A stretch of 48,100 nt of DNA, from contig NZ_JAWOCR010000044.1 of the NCBI RefSeq assembly GCF_046483665.1, forward strand, positions 1-48,100. The letters run 5' to 3'. A model generated the notes under the pieces. The model saw only the letters and a list, made by a program, of their open reading frames with translations, did no database searches and had not been told where the DNA came from. This document shows, piece after piece, positions 7,417 through 16,353 of the stretch. Position 1 is the first letter of the stretch, and every line of letters begins with the position of its first letter. Both the position numbers and the translations under genes were made by a program. Origin of the DNA: Thiohalophilus sp046483665. Its GTDB lineage: Bacteria; Pseudomonadota; Gammaproteobacteria; UBA6429; Thiohalophilaceae.

Positions 7417-8163
7417 ATGGCCGCAAAGCCCGCAAAAAAAACCCGGAATATTGACGCCTTCAACCTGGTTCCCGGTCGGGTGCTGGCGCGCAAGTATGAG
7501 GTGATCCGACAACTGGGCGCCGGCTGGGAGGGCGAGGTTTACCTGATCCGAGAAGTGAGTACCGGTATCGAGCGCACCGCCAAACTGTTTTTTCCGCAGC
7601 GCAACCTGCGCGACAAAAACACCCACTTTTATGCTACCAAGTTGCACAAGCTACGCCACTGCCCGATCGTTATCCAGTACAGTCACCAGGACAGTATCAC
7701 CGTCCAGGGCGAACCTGTGACCCTGTTGATCTCGGAGTATGTCGAGGGCGATCTGCTCAGCCAGTTTATCCTGCGCCACTCCGGCAAACGACTTACCCCC
7801 TTTGAGGCCGTGCACCTGCTACATGCGCTTGCCTCGGGCATGGAATGCATCCACGCCATGGGGGAATATCATGGTGATCTGCACTCTGACAATATCATTG
7901 TCCAGAGCTTTGGCCTGCGCTTCGATCTGAAACTGGTGGACCTGTTTCATCTGGGCGCGCCGACCCGCGAACACATCCGTATGGATACGGTAGACATGAT
8001 TCACGTCTTCTACGAGGCACTCGGCGGGCAAAAACATTACGCCCGCCAGCCACCGGAGATCAAAACCATCATCAACGGTCTCAAACGCGGACTGATTCTG
8101 AAAAAATTCAAATCGGCCGGACAACTGCGCCAGCATCTTGAAACCATGCGCTGGAGCCAGTAA
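7417..8163 (+). CDS. Compact eukaryotic-type Ser/Thr protein kinase
   Basis: A 248-residue cytoplasmic kinase of minimal size with no receptor part. Visible motifs are a glycine-rich loop LGAGWEGEVY (about 33-42), the ATP-orienting Lys56 in TAKLFF, a catalytic loop YHGDLHSDN (Asp154, Asn159) and the magnesium-binding Asp175 in VDLF. The catalytic loop has HGD in place of HRD, and the DFG motif is DLF. The segment between these motifs and the C-terminus is short, so the substrate-binding lobe is reduced. The stop lies inside the start of a PP2C phosphatase gene, so the two probably act as an antagonistic pair. Activity is likely because the key Lys, Asp and Asn residues are kept, but the DLF variant leaves doubt. 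Confidence 0.85.
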   Translation: MAAKPAKKTRNIDAFNLVPGRVLARKYEVIRQLGAGWEGEVYLIREVSTGIERTAKLFFPQRNLRDKNTHFYATKLHKLRHCPIVIQYSHQDSITVQGEPVTLLISEYVEGDLLSQFILRHSGKRLTPFEAVHLLHALASGMECIHAMGEYHGDLHSDNIIVQSFGLRFDLKLVDLFHLGAPTREHIRMDTVDMIHVFYEALGGQKHYARQPPEIKTIINGLKRGLILKKFKSAGQLRQHLETMRWSQ

Positions 8164-9013
8164 CCGGCAGGATAATCAAGTATTCAAGGGGCGGACTCTG
8201 ATAACCACACAGTTTTTCAGCAAACAGGACTTTGATGAACCGCGAACGCGGCTTGTTGGCAGTGGACAGGCCGTTTTTTATTCCCATCGCGCCCCGAACA
8301 AGGAGACGCTCAACGAGGACAGCCTGGGACTGGTGGAACTCGATGCCGACAGTAGTGTACTGATGGTCGCAGACGGTCTGGGCGGTCAACCGGCCGGTGC
8401 CACCGCCTCGGAGATCGCGGTGAAAAGCCTGTCGTGGTCATTGCAACGTATGGATGCCACGCCACGTGAGGCAATCCTGCAGGGATTTGACCAGGCCAAT
8501 CAACAGATCATTGAAAACGGCAGCGGCAGTGCCACTACATTGGCCCTGGTCGAGATCCGTAATAATCAGCTACGCCCCTATCATGTGGGCGATTCGATGA
8601 TTGTGGTCACCGGCCAGCGCGGCAAACAAAAACTGTTCACCGTCTCCCATTCACCGGTCGGCTATGCGGTAGAAGCCGGACTGCTGGATGAAAAAGAAGC
8701 GATCTCTCATGCCCAGCGCCACCTGATCTCCAATGTTGTGGGTGCCGAGGACATGAATATCTCCATGGGTTCGCTCGTCAAACTGGCGCCCCGTGATACT
8801 CTGTTACTGGCCAGTGATGGTCTGTTCGACAATCTCTATTATGAAGAGATTATAGCGATAATCCGTAAAGGGACCTTGTCGGCTGCAGCCGTCCGCCTGG
8901 TGAAACTCGCGCAGCAGCGTATGGCAGGCAAGAATACCGAACAACCCTGTCACCCGGATGATTTGAGTTTTATTCTCTATCGCCCTCTAATCTGTTCAGC
9001 AGGAGGCATCTGA
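8138..9013 (+). CDS. PP2C-type Ser/Thr protein phosphatase
   Basis: A 291-residue metal-dependent phosphatase of the PPM/PP2C family. Motifs in order are NEDSLG, VADGLGGQPAG, SATTLALVEI, YHVGDSMIVV, SNVVGAEDM, LASDGLFDNL and PDDLSFILYRP, which carry the metal-binding aspartates. It presumably reverses phosphorylation by the kinase encoded just upstream. The TTG at 8138 overlaps the kinase gene by 26 bp but lacks a clear ribosome binding site. A CTG at 8198, preceded by AGGGG, is a possible alternative; either leaves the catalytic domain whole. Glutaredoxin follows 5 bp later, completing a three-gene operon. Confidence 0.9.
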   Translation: MKPCAGASNRQDNQVFKGRTLITTQFFSKQDFDEPRTRLVGSGQAVFYSHRAPNKETLNEDSLGLVELDADSSVLMVADGLGGQPAGATASEIAVKSLSWSLQRMDATPREAILQGFDQANQQIIENGSGSATTLALVEIRNNQLRPYHVGDSMIVVTGQRGKQKLFTVSHSPVGYAVEAGLLDEKEAISHAQRHLISNVVGAEDMNISMGSLVKLAPRDTLLLASDGLFDNLYYEEIIAIIRKGTLSAAAVRLVKLAQQRMAGKNTEQPCHPDDLSFILYRPLICSAGGI

Positions 9014-9018
9014 TTAAT

Positions 9019-9276
9019 ATGGCACGTATTACGATTTACAGCACCGGCACCTGTCCGGTATGCGATAACACCAAGAATCTTCTGACAAAGTGGCGTATCC
9101 CCTTCGACGAGGCACGCGTGGATCAGGACAGGGACAAACTCAGGGAAATGCTCGAGATCACCGGACATGCTCGCTCTGTGCCGCAGTTGACTATTGATGG
9201 TAAATGGATCGGTGGCTTCACCGAACTGACCGAAATGCACATGGAGGGCCAGCTGGACGGGCTGGTGGAAAAGTGA
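9019..9276 (+). CDS. Glutaredoxin
   Basis: An 85-residue dithiol glutaredoxin: RITIYSTGTCPVCDNTKNLL carries the CPVC active site near the N-terminus, followed by the SVPQL cis-proline segment and the glutathione-binding IGGFTEL. Such proteins reduce disulfides and glutathione mixed disulfides. It begins 5 bp after the phosphatase gene and is surely in the same operon, which raises the possibility of a redox link to kinase-phosphatase signalling. CPVC instead of the common CPYC is a mild variation. Confidence 0.92.
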   Translation: MARITIYSTGTCPVCDNTKNLLTKWRIPFDEARVDQDRDKLREMLEITGHARSVPQLTIDGKWIGGFTELTEMHMEGQLDGLVEK

Positions 9277-9369
9277 CTCTCCTGGTTTTCGGTCATTTGC
9301 CGGCCGGGGAGTCCTGGCGCTATCAGTCCAAAAGCCATCGATAAACGACTTCTTCGCTAAGATTCCGTC

Positions 9370-10902
9370 TCAAGCGAGTCCTTTCTTGTCGCAATACATC
9401 TTCTGATCCGCTACATGTAACAGGGTTTCGATATCCTCTCCGTCGTCCGGGAACAGCGAAATCCCGATACTGACGCTGGCCCGGAGTTCGGTACCGTTTA
9501 CATCGAATGGCGAACCCAGACATTCCAGCAACTTCGCCCGGATCTGTTCTGTTTCCTCCCGGTGGTTGATCTCCTCGATCAAAACAACAAATTCATCTCC
9601 CTGGTAACGACAAACAGTGTCTTCCTCACGCATGCAGGTTTTAAAGCGTACCGCAATATCATGTAGAAGCCTGTCTCCCGCAGCATGGCCAAAATCGTCA
9701 TTGACCATTTTGAAATTATTCATATCCAGAAATACCAGCGCAAAACGTGTTCGATTGCGTTTTGCCCTGGCCAGTACCTGGCGCAACCGTTCCAGCAGAA
9801 AATTACGATTGGCCAGCCCGGTCAGCGAATCATTATTGGCCAGATGATAAAGCTGATTCTCGTATTGCAAGCGTCCCATCTCATTGCGGTGATGCAGTCG
9901 CGAAAACATCAGCACACTCCAGAACGAGACCGCAGCCACCACCAGAATCGCGGAGATCAAAACAAAGTTCATATCAGCAAAGTGAAATTGTCGTTCCAGT
10001 GTCATAACAAACGGCTGGCCGGAATTATCGATTTGCCGTTGGTATTGCAGACGGGGAAACAACCATGTCTCCAGTGTTCCCGCTGTTCTGGCCGGCTTGT
10101 AATACAGATCTTTATTTGCCTCGGCCTTACCCGGGGCGAGATGGGACAAACGTACCATCAAATCATCCTGTTTCAGCAACATGGCTGGCAGCAACGCTTT
10201 GGTGCTGATAACCAGAATTGCATATTGCCGTGGCTTTTCTTTATTCGTATTTCCCATTGCGCGCTGCAATGAAAAACTTCGGGGCCCTTCGAACAGTGTA
10301 AAGGGCAGGCTGGCAACCGGTGAGTTCATTTTATCGGATCGTTTCAAGGCCTCATGAAACGTGTCGACCGATCCCAGGTCCCGCCCCAGTATCACGCGAT
10401 CATGCGCCTGCATCGGCCCCATAAAAACCACAGGGTAATGATGGTTTTTACGTGCCATATTATTCTGCTGACGATGTTCGTTGAGATCAAAGCTCGCAAT
10501 GCGAAAATTGCGATCGATACTGCGACGCATCTCCGCCTCAAATTCGGGGGCTTCATTCCGCCGGACGTGTCGCGCCACTTTAAACGTGTGAATATGCGGA
10601 TAAAGTTTGCTCATACGACGGACATAACGGCGCACCTGTTTCCATTCGTGCTGAGACCGGCTCGCCAGAAGACTGACAAAGCCCTCGATCACCGCCTCGT
10701 TAATCTCCACCTTGCTGCCCAGCTGATCGTAAAAGGCATCGCCACTGCGTTGAAACTGTTGCCGCTGCTTGTTGAACTCGCTGTCGAGAATAAAGCCGAT
10801 CAACACGGCGACGAACAGGAACCAGACTACCAGGATCAACAGGTACAACCGGCTAATAGGCCGAAGTTGCGGGTTGTTGCTGATCAAATCGGAAATCCCC
10901 AT
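9370..10902 (-). CDS. Membrane diguanylate cyclase with CHASE-like periplasmic sensor
   Basis: A 510-residue protein. A first membrane helix (about 18-41) is followed by a long periplasmic region resembling a CHASE sensor domain, a second helix (about 312-335), and a cytoplasmic GGDEF domain from about residue 355. The GGDEF core is intact (NDSLTGLANR, FLDMNNFKMVNDDFGH), but the signature reads RYQGDEF (Gln434-Phe438), so the first Gly is Gln while the catalytic GDEF part is kept. An RxxD inhibitory site (REED) lies five residues before it. It should make c-di-GMP in response to a periplasmic ligand. No EAL domain is attached; a stand-alone EAL protein lies at 15339, beyond the RND genes. Confidence 0.9.
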   Translation of the reverse strand: MGISDLISNNPQLRPISRLYLLILVVWFLFVAVLIGFILDSEFNKQRQQFQRSGDAFYDQLGSKVEINEAVIEGFVSLLASRSQHEWKQVRRYVRRMSKLYPHIHTFKVARHVRRNEAPEFEAEMRRSIDRNFRIASFDLNEHRQQNNMARKNHHYPVVFMGPMQAHDRVILGRDLGSVDTFHEALKRSDKMNSPVASLPFTLFEGPRSFSLQRAMGNTNKEKPRQYAILVISTKALLPAMLLKQDDLMVRLSHLAPGKAEANKDLYYKPARTAGTLETWLFPRLQYQRQIDNSGQPFVMTLERQFHFADMNFVLISAILVVAAVSFWSVLMFSRLHHRNEMGRLQYENQLYHLANNDSLTGLANRNFLLERLRQVLARAKRNRTRFALVFLDMNNFKMVNDDFGHAAGDRLLHDIAVRFKTCMREEDTVCRYQGDEFVVLIEEINHREETEQIRAKLLECLGSPFDVNGTELRASVSIGISLFPDDGEDIETLLHVADQKMYCDKKGLA

Positions 10903-11001
10903 ACTATTTCTGCTGTCGTGGTTGTGCCGGGCGGGTTAGCGATTGAATATTGTGCAGTGCTGATGCCCATTCCGGTATCAGGGGAAACCCTGAAAAACTG
11001 T

Positions 11002-11027
11002 TTTTTCTGTCCATCCGGACAGAAAAA
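11002..11027. promoter_or_regulatory. Perfect inverted repeat between divergent cyclase and efflux operon
   Basis: Eleven-bp perfect arms, TTTTTCTGTCC (11002-11012) and GGACAGAAAAA (11017-11027), flank a 4-nt centre. The repeat lies 100 bp before the cyclase start and 145 bp before the efflux operon. It could be an operator for a dimeric regulator of the efflux genes or an intrinsic terminator/attenuator, since each strand ends in five T residues. Confidence 0.5.
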
Positions 11028-11171
11028 CTTCGGGAACCGGCTTCGAACCGCTACTGAGAGGACGGATGATATGATTTCGTCAACAATTGCGATCCCTCCC
11101 CCACCCCATTAGTATGGTGCGCCTGTCAAGTTTTATACCGGGCACTTGCCCGATTCCCCTGGAATGTCATT

Positions 11172-12275
11172 ATGCGTAAACGTTTAATTCTGGTCGGACT
11201 GATCCTGGTTCTGTTCCTGGCCGCCATTTTTGGTATCAAATACTGGCAAAACATCCAGCAGGACGCGATGATGTCCCAGCCCCGGCCACCGGCCACCATT
11301 GCCTCTGCCGAAGTACGTGAAGAACGCTGGCGCCCGATGCTCAATTCCGTGGGCAGCCTGGTGGCCATTAATGGCACAGCCGTAACCACCGAGGTTGCCG
11401 GGCAGATCAGCGAAATTCAGTTTGAATCCGGCAGCTATATCCAACAGGGCAACGTGCTACTGCAACTGGATGACGCCGTCAACCAGGCCGCCCTGGATGC
11501 CCTGCGTGCCGAGCGCCGTCTGGCGGAGATCAAGTTCAAACGCGCCGAGGATCTGCTGCGACGCCAGGTCATGTCCCAATCCGAATACGATGAGGCCCGC
11601 GCGTCGTTTGATGCCGCCACCGCCCGCGTCAAACAGCAGGAAGCCACCATCCGGCGCAAGGCCATTCGCGCACCATTCAGCGGTCGGCTGGGAATTCGAC
11701 AGGTCAATCTCGGCCAGTATCTGGAACCGGGCCAACCCATCGTCTCGCTGCAGGCGCTGGATCCGATTTTCGTGGATTATACCCTGCCGGAACGTTACCT
11801 GCCGCGCCTGAGCACCGGCCAGGAAATTCGCGTGCGGGTTGACGCCTTTCCGGATGAATCTTTCAGCGGAAAAATCAGTGCCATCGACTCGGGCGTGGAT
11901 GCCGGCACCCGCACCATCAAACTGCGCGCCACGCTGGCCAACCCCGAAGGCCGGCTGCAGCCGGGGATGTTCGCCAGGGTCAAAACCCTGGAAGCGGAAG
12001 ATAAAACCATCCGCACGGTTCCACGCACCGCGGTCAGTTACAACACCTATGGCGATTTCATCTACCTGATTGATCAAAATGATCAGGATGAAACCATTGT
12101 CAAACGCCAGCAAATTGAAACCGGCGAAGTACGTGAAGGAAATGTTGCCATTGTCGGCGACATCGAGGTCGGACAGAAGATCGTCCGCGCCGGACTGGTT
12201 AAACTACGCGATGGCATGAAAGTCAAGATCGACAATAGCGTAGAGCTGGACGACGACAGGGTCGACACCGAATGA
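11172..12275 (+). CDS. RND efflux periplasmic adaptor (membrane fusion protein)
   Basis: A 367-residue HlyD/MexA-type adaptor with one N-terminal membrane anchor (LILVGLILVLFLAAIFGI). The biotinyl-lipoyl half-motifs VAGQISEIQFESGSYIQQGNVLLQLD and IRAPFSGRLGIRQVNLGQYLEPGQPI flank a short alpha-hairpin, followed by the beta-barrel and membrane-proximal domains. It links the inner-membrane pump encoded next to an outer-membrane channel. The stop overlaps the start of the permease gene by four bases (ATGA), so the two are cotranslated. No TolC-type channel or local regulator gene is adjacent. Confidence 0.93.
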   Translation: MRKRLILVGLILVLFLAAIFGIKYWQNIQQDAMMSQPRPPATIASAEVREERWRPMLNSVGSLVAINGTAVTTEVAGQISEIQFESGSYIQQGNVLLQLDDAVNQAALDALRAERRLAEIKFKRAEDLLRRQVMSQSEYDEARASFDAATARVKQQEATIRRKAIRAPFSGRLGIRQVNLGQYLEPGQPIVSLQALDPIFVDYTLPERYLPRLSTGQEIRVRVDAFPDESFSGKISAIDSGVDAGTRTIKLRATLANPEGRLQPGMFARVKTLEAEDKTIRTVPRTAVSYNTYGDFIYLIDQNDQDETIVKRQQIETGEVREGNVAIVGDIEVGQKIVRAGLVKLRDGMKVKIDNSVELDDDRVDTE

Positions 12276-15200
12276 AATTCACCGATATTTTTATTCACCG
12301 TCCGGTTCTCGCGACGGTCGTCAGCCTGCTGATTCTACTGATTGGGCTGCGCTCACTGGGCATACTGGATGTGCGCCAGTATCCGGAAATGAAAAATACC
12401 GTGGTAACTATTACCACAGTTTATCCCGGCGCCAGTTCCGAGCTGGTCAAGGGTTTTGTGACCACTCCTCTGCAACAGGCCGTGGCCGAAGCCAACGGCA
12501 TCGACTACATCACCTCGACCAGCACTCAGGGACAATCAACCATCGAAGTCTATATGGAGCTGGACTACGACCCCAATGCCGCCGTCTCGGAAATACAGGC
12601 CAAGGTAGCCAGCAAGCGCAATGTACTGCCATCGGAAGTCGAAGATCCGGTCATCGATTCAAGTACCGGTGATTCGACAGCCCTGATGTATGTAGCTTTC
12701 TTCAGTGATACCTTGCCCCGCTCGCATATCACCGATTATGTGCTGAGGGTCACCCAGCCACAGATCCAGGCGCTGGCCGGGGTCGCCAAGGCGCGCCTGT
12801 TCGGTGAACAGTTCGCCATGCGCATCTGGCTGGACCCGGATCGCATGGCAGCCCATGGCATCAGCGCCGAACAGGTCGCCGAAGTGTTGCGCACCAACAA
12901 CTACCTCGCGGGCATCGGTTCCACCAAGGGCAAGTACGTGGCCATGAACCTGACCGCCACCACCGATGTCAGCGAACCCGAGGATTTTCGCCAGCTGGTG
13001 GTGCGCAGTGATAACGGGGTGCTGGTGCGGCTACAGGACATCGCCCGCACCGAACTGGGGGCGGAAAATTACGACTCGACCGCCTGGTACAAGGGGATTC
13101 CGGCCGCTTTCATCGCGGTGGAACCGACCCCCGGCGCTAACCCGATTGATGTCGCCGATCGGGTCAATAACCTGATCCCGCAACTGCGCCAGCAATTGCC
13201 CGAGGGTATCGATGTCAAGATTCCCTATGACGCCAGCCAGTTCATCAAAAACTCCATCAAGGAGGTCTATAAAACCATCGCCGAGGCCGTGCTGATCGTG
13301 CTTGTGGTGATCTACCTGACACTGGGATCGTTCCGGGCCGCGATCATCCCGGCGGTGGCCGTGCCCCTGTCACTGATCGGCGCCGCCTTTGTCATGCTGG
13401 CGCTGGGCTATTCGCTCAACCTGCTGACGCTGCTATCGATGGTACTGGCTATTGGCCTGGTGGTGGATGACGCCATCATCGTGGTGGAAAACATTCATCG
13501 CCACATTGAAGAAGGCGAGAAAAAACGGGACGCCGCGCTCAAGGGTGCCCGGGAACTGGCCGTGCCGATCATCGCCATGACTACTACCTTGCTGGCGGTG
13601 TATGCGCCCATCGGGTTTCAGAGCGGACTGACCGGCACCCTGTTTACCGAATTCGCCTTTACCCTCAGCGGCGCGGTGCTGATCTCCGGGGTTATTGCCC
13701 TGACATTATCACCCGTCTTATCCGCCGCCGTTCTCAAACCCCACGGCAAGGAGGGCCAATTCGAGCAACAGGTGGAAAAATTCTTTAACTGGCTCTCCAG
13801 CCACTATCAACGACTATTGCATAGCTCACTGGATACTGTCTGGATCTCTATCCTGGTAGGGGCGGTCATCTTCGCCTCAAACATCTTCATGTTTACCGAA
13901 AGCAAGCAAGAGCTGGCGCCGACCGAGGATCAGAGCATCCTGTTTTTCAATGGCACAGGCCCACGCACCGCCACACTGGATTATCACAAGGCCTATTCGA
14001 ATCAGATTCAGGGGATTTTCGAGACCTTCCCCGAATACACCGACAGTTTCTTTATTCTCGGCCGTACCCAGGACTCGGTGTTCGGCGGCTTCAAGATGGC
14101 GCCCCAGGATCAGCGCGAACGCTCGCAAATGCAAATCAAGCCGCAACTTAACGCAAAGCTCAACCAGGTTGCCGGTTATCAGATCGGGGTGTTCCCGCGT
14201 CCCAGTATCCCCGGTGCCAGTCGCGGCCTACCAGTCCAGTTTGTGCTGACCTCCGACCGGGGTTATGACGAGATGGTCAATCTGGCCGATCAGATCATTG
14301 GTCGGGGTATGCAAAGCGGCAATTTTCTGTTTCTGATGAAATCAATCGAACTGGATCGTCCCACAATCAGTATTCAGATCGATCGCGACCGCGCTGCCGA
14401 TCTGGGGATCAGCATGCGCGATATCGGTCGCAATCTCGGTACCCTGCTGGGCGGCGGTTACGTCAACCGCTTCAGCATGGAAGGTCGCAGTTACCGGGTT
14501 ATCCCCCAGGTGGAGCGCGAGTTCCGCCTGGATGCCGAAATGCTCAAGGATTATTACCTGTCGACCGCCAGCGGCGAGCAGGTCCCTCTGTCGAGCATCG
14601 CCAGTCTGGAGCGCACGGTCGAACCCTCGAGCCGCACCCAGTTCCAGCAACTCAACTCACTGGTCATCCAGGGTAACCTGGCCCCGGGAGTCACTATGGG
14701 CCAGGCCCTGGATTATCTCGAATCCCAGGCCAGCGAATTGTTACCCCGGGGCTTTGATTACGATTATCTGGGCGAGTCGCGCCAGTACGCTACGGAAGGC
14801 GGCAGCCTGATGCTGACATTCTTCCTGGCTATGCTGGTGATCTACCTGGTACTGGCTGCCCAGTTCGAAAGCTGGCGTGATCCACTCATTATCCTGGTCT
14901 CCGTGCCAGTCTCCACCGCCGGCGCCCTGATCTTTATCATGCTCGGTGTTGCCGATGCCTCAATGAATATTTACACCTGGGTCGGGTTAATCACCCTGAT
15001 CGGTGTGGTCGCCAAAAACGGTATCCTGATCGTCGAGTTTGCCAACAAGCTGCAGATCAAAGAAGGCCTGAGTCGGCGCGAGGCCGTGGAACAGGCCGCG
15101 ACTATCCGCCTGCGCCCTATCATCATGACCTCCATCGCGCTGATTGTCGCCATGGTGCCCCTGCTGATCGCCACCGGCCCGGGCGCGGTCAGTCGCAGTC

Positions 15201-15319
15201 ATATCGGTATGACTGTGGCTGCCGGGCTGGGGATCGGTACCGTGTTTACGCTATTTATCCTGCCCGCGGTTTACATGCTTCTGGCACGCGATCACTCGGC
15301 GCATAGCAAAGCGAGCTGA
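12272..15319 (+). CDS. RND multidrug efflux permease (HAE1 family)
   Basis: A 1015-residue AcrB/MexB-type proton-driven pump. The usual plan is visible: an N-terminal helix (IFIHRPVLATVVSLLILLIG), a first periplasmic porter domain, TM2-TM6 with the proton-relay motif VVDDAIIVVENIHRHIEEG in TM4, a second porter domain, and TM8-TM12 ending at about residue 1005. It should export amphiphilic compounds from the periplasm through an unlinked outer-membrane channel. It is coupled to the adaptor gene and followed after 20 bp by a convergent EAL gene. Substrate range cannot be told from sequence. Confidence 0.95.
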   Translation: MKFTDIFIHRPVLATVVSLLILLIGLRSLGILDVRQYPEMKNTVVTITTVYPGASSELVKGFVTTPLQQAVAEANGIDYITSTSTQGQSTIEVYMELDYDPNAAVSEIQAKVASKRNVLPSEVEDPVIDSSTGDSTALMYVAFFSDTLPRSHITDYVLRVTQPQIQALAGVAKARLFGEQFAMRIWLDPDRMAAHGISAEQVAEVLRTNNYLAGIGSTKGKYVAMNLTATTDVSEPEDFRQLVVRSDNGVLVRLQDIARTELGAENYDSTAWYKGIPAAFIAVEPTPGANPIDVADRVNNLIPQLRQQLPEGIDVKIPYDASQFIKNSIKEVYKTIAEAVLIVLVVIYLTLGSFRAAIIPAVAVPLSLIGAAFVMLALGYSLNLLTLLSMVLAIGLVVDDAIIVVENIHRHIEEGEKKRDAALKGARELAVPIIAMTTTLLAVYAPIGFQSGLTGTLFTEFAFTLSGAVLISGVIALTLSPVLSAAVLKPHGKEGQFEQQVEKFFNWLSSHYQRLLHSSLDTVWISILVGAVIFASNIFMFTESKQELAPTEDQSILFFNGTGPRTATLDYHKAYSNQIQGIFETFPEYTDSFFILGRTQDSVFGGFKMAPQDQRERSQMQIKPQLNAKLNQVAGYQIGVFPRPSIPGASRGLPVQFVLTSDRGYDEMVNLADQIIGRGMQSGNFLFLMKSIELDRPTISIQIDRDRAADLGISMRDIGRNLGTLLGGGYVNRFSMEGRSYRVIPQVEREFRLDAEMLKDYYLSTASGEQVPLSSIASLERTVEPSSRTQFQQLNSLVIQGNLAPGVTMGQALDYLESQASELLPRGFDYDYLGESRQYATEGGSLMLTFFLAMLVIYLVLAAQFESWRDPLIILVSVPVSTAGALIFIMLGVADASMNIYTWVGLITLIGVVAKNGILIVEFANKLQIKEGLSRREAVEQAATIRLRPIIMTSIALIVAMVPLLIATGPGAVSRSHIGMTVAAGLGIGTVFTLFILPAVYMLLARDHSAHSKAS

Positions 15320-15338
15320 AAGGCATATTGAAAAGGCG

Positions 15339-16106
15339 CTAGATCTGGTCGTACTTCGCCGCTTCGATGGTCACCAGTTCGCGAAAGGCGGGCCGGGCAA
15401 ACCAGAAGCCCTGGAACAACCGGATACCGGCTTTGCTTAACCAGCGGATCTCCTCGATCTCTTCCACCCCTTCGGCCACCAGTTCAATCCCCAGCTTGCC
15501 GCAGGTGTGCACGATGCCCTCCACAATCGCCTGCCTGGGAGGTTGCTGGTGGATGGCGGAAATGATCTGTCGATCCAGCTTGATGATGTCGGGCTGGTAT
15601 TCGGCCAGCAGGTTCAACCCGGAATAACCGGCCCCGAAATCGTCAATCGCCATACTGAAACCCAGCCGATGGTATTCGTTGACGATATCGATCAAATGCT
15701 GATGATCCTCGACCTTCTCCCCCTCCGTGATCTCGAACACAATCTGATCCGTGGGAAAGTTGTAGGCTTTTGCCGCCTCCAGCGTCGTTCGGATACAGAC
15801 TTCCGGTTGATACACTGCGTTGGGAAAAAAATTGATATTCAGATTTACTTTCAGATCCAGCTCACTGGCCAGCTTGACGGCCTTCACCCGACAGGTCTGA
15901 TCGAAACGGTAACGGTTGCTGTCGTTGACCTGATCCAGCACCCAGGAAGCCGGTTCGCCTTGCGGCCCCCGGACCAGGGCCTCGTAGGACACAATTCGGC
16001 GCTGCGCCAGATCGACAATCGGCTGAAAGGCAAAGCTGAATTTGAACCCGAGACTCTCGCCATTGGCACACTGGCCACAGGAAGGGGGTTGTTTTATGTG
16101 AGACAT
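15339..16106 (-). CDS. Stand-alone EAL-domain c-di-GMP phosphodiesterase
   Basis: A 255-residue cytoplasmic protein made almost entirely of an EAL domain. Catalytic and metal-binding motifs appear intact: YEALVRG (Glu42), NLNINFF, FEITEGE, DDFGAGYSGL, IIKLDRQII and VAEGVE. It should hydrolyse c-di-GMP to pGpG. The N-terminus carries CGQC, a possible metal or redox site. The ATG at 16106 is preferred to a TTG at 16124, which has no ribosome binding site. It lies convergent to the RND permease, whose operon is flanked on the other side by a diguanylate cyclase. Confidence 0.9.
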   Translation of the reverse strand: MSHIKQPPSCGQCANGESLGFKFSFAFQPIVDLAQRRIVSYEALVRGPQGEPASWVLDQVNDSNRYRFDQTCRVKAVKLASELDLKVNLNINFFPNAVYQPEVCIRTTLEAAKAYNFPTDQIVFEITEGEKVEDHQHLIDIVNEYHRLGFSMAIDDFGAGYSGLNLLAEYQPDIIKLDRQIISAIHQQPPRQAIVEGIVHTCGKLGIELVAEGVEEIEEIRWLSKAGIRLFQGFWFARPAFRELVTIEAAKYDQI

Positions 16107-16353
16107 AGCTAACTCTAGCGGCAACGATGTGAGTGACTTTAATTAGCCCAGCGCTACTGACCGCCAACGCTCCTACCAGCCTGTGGTAGAACGATCACCT
16201 GAGAATAGAGTAGACAGCTCTGGTTTATGGGCTAATAATACGCCGCGACACCCCTGTGACCCCCTGTCCGTTTTACTGTTGCTTGCCATCCGGTGCTATG
16301 TTCGTGGCCCCGGACCCAGGCAGTCGCGATCGGACCATGCTGGCAGAGACCTC

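Noticed and set aside
9277..9369. Possible terminator between glutaredoxin and cyclase genes
   Set aside because: The GACTCTCC / GGGGAGTC arms have a mismatch and a loop of more than 20 nt, with no T-run.
10354..11112. A 252-codon open frame opposite the diguanylate cyclase
   Set aside because: It is the reverse complement of the CHASE-like region and has no recognisable domain.
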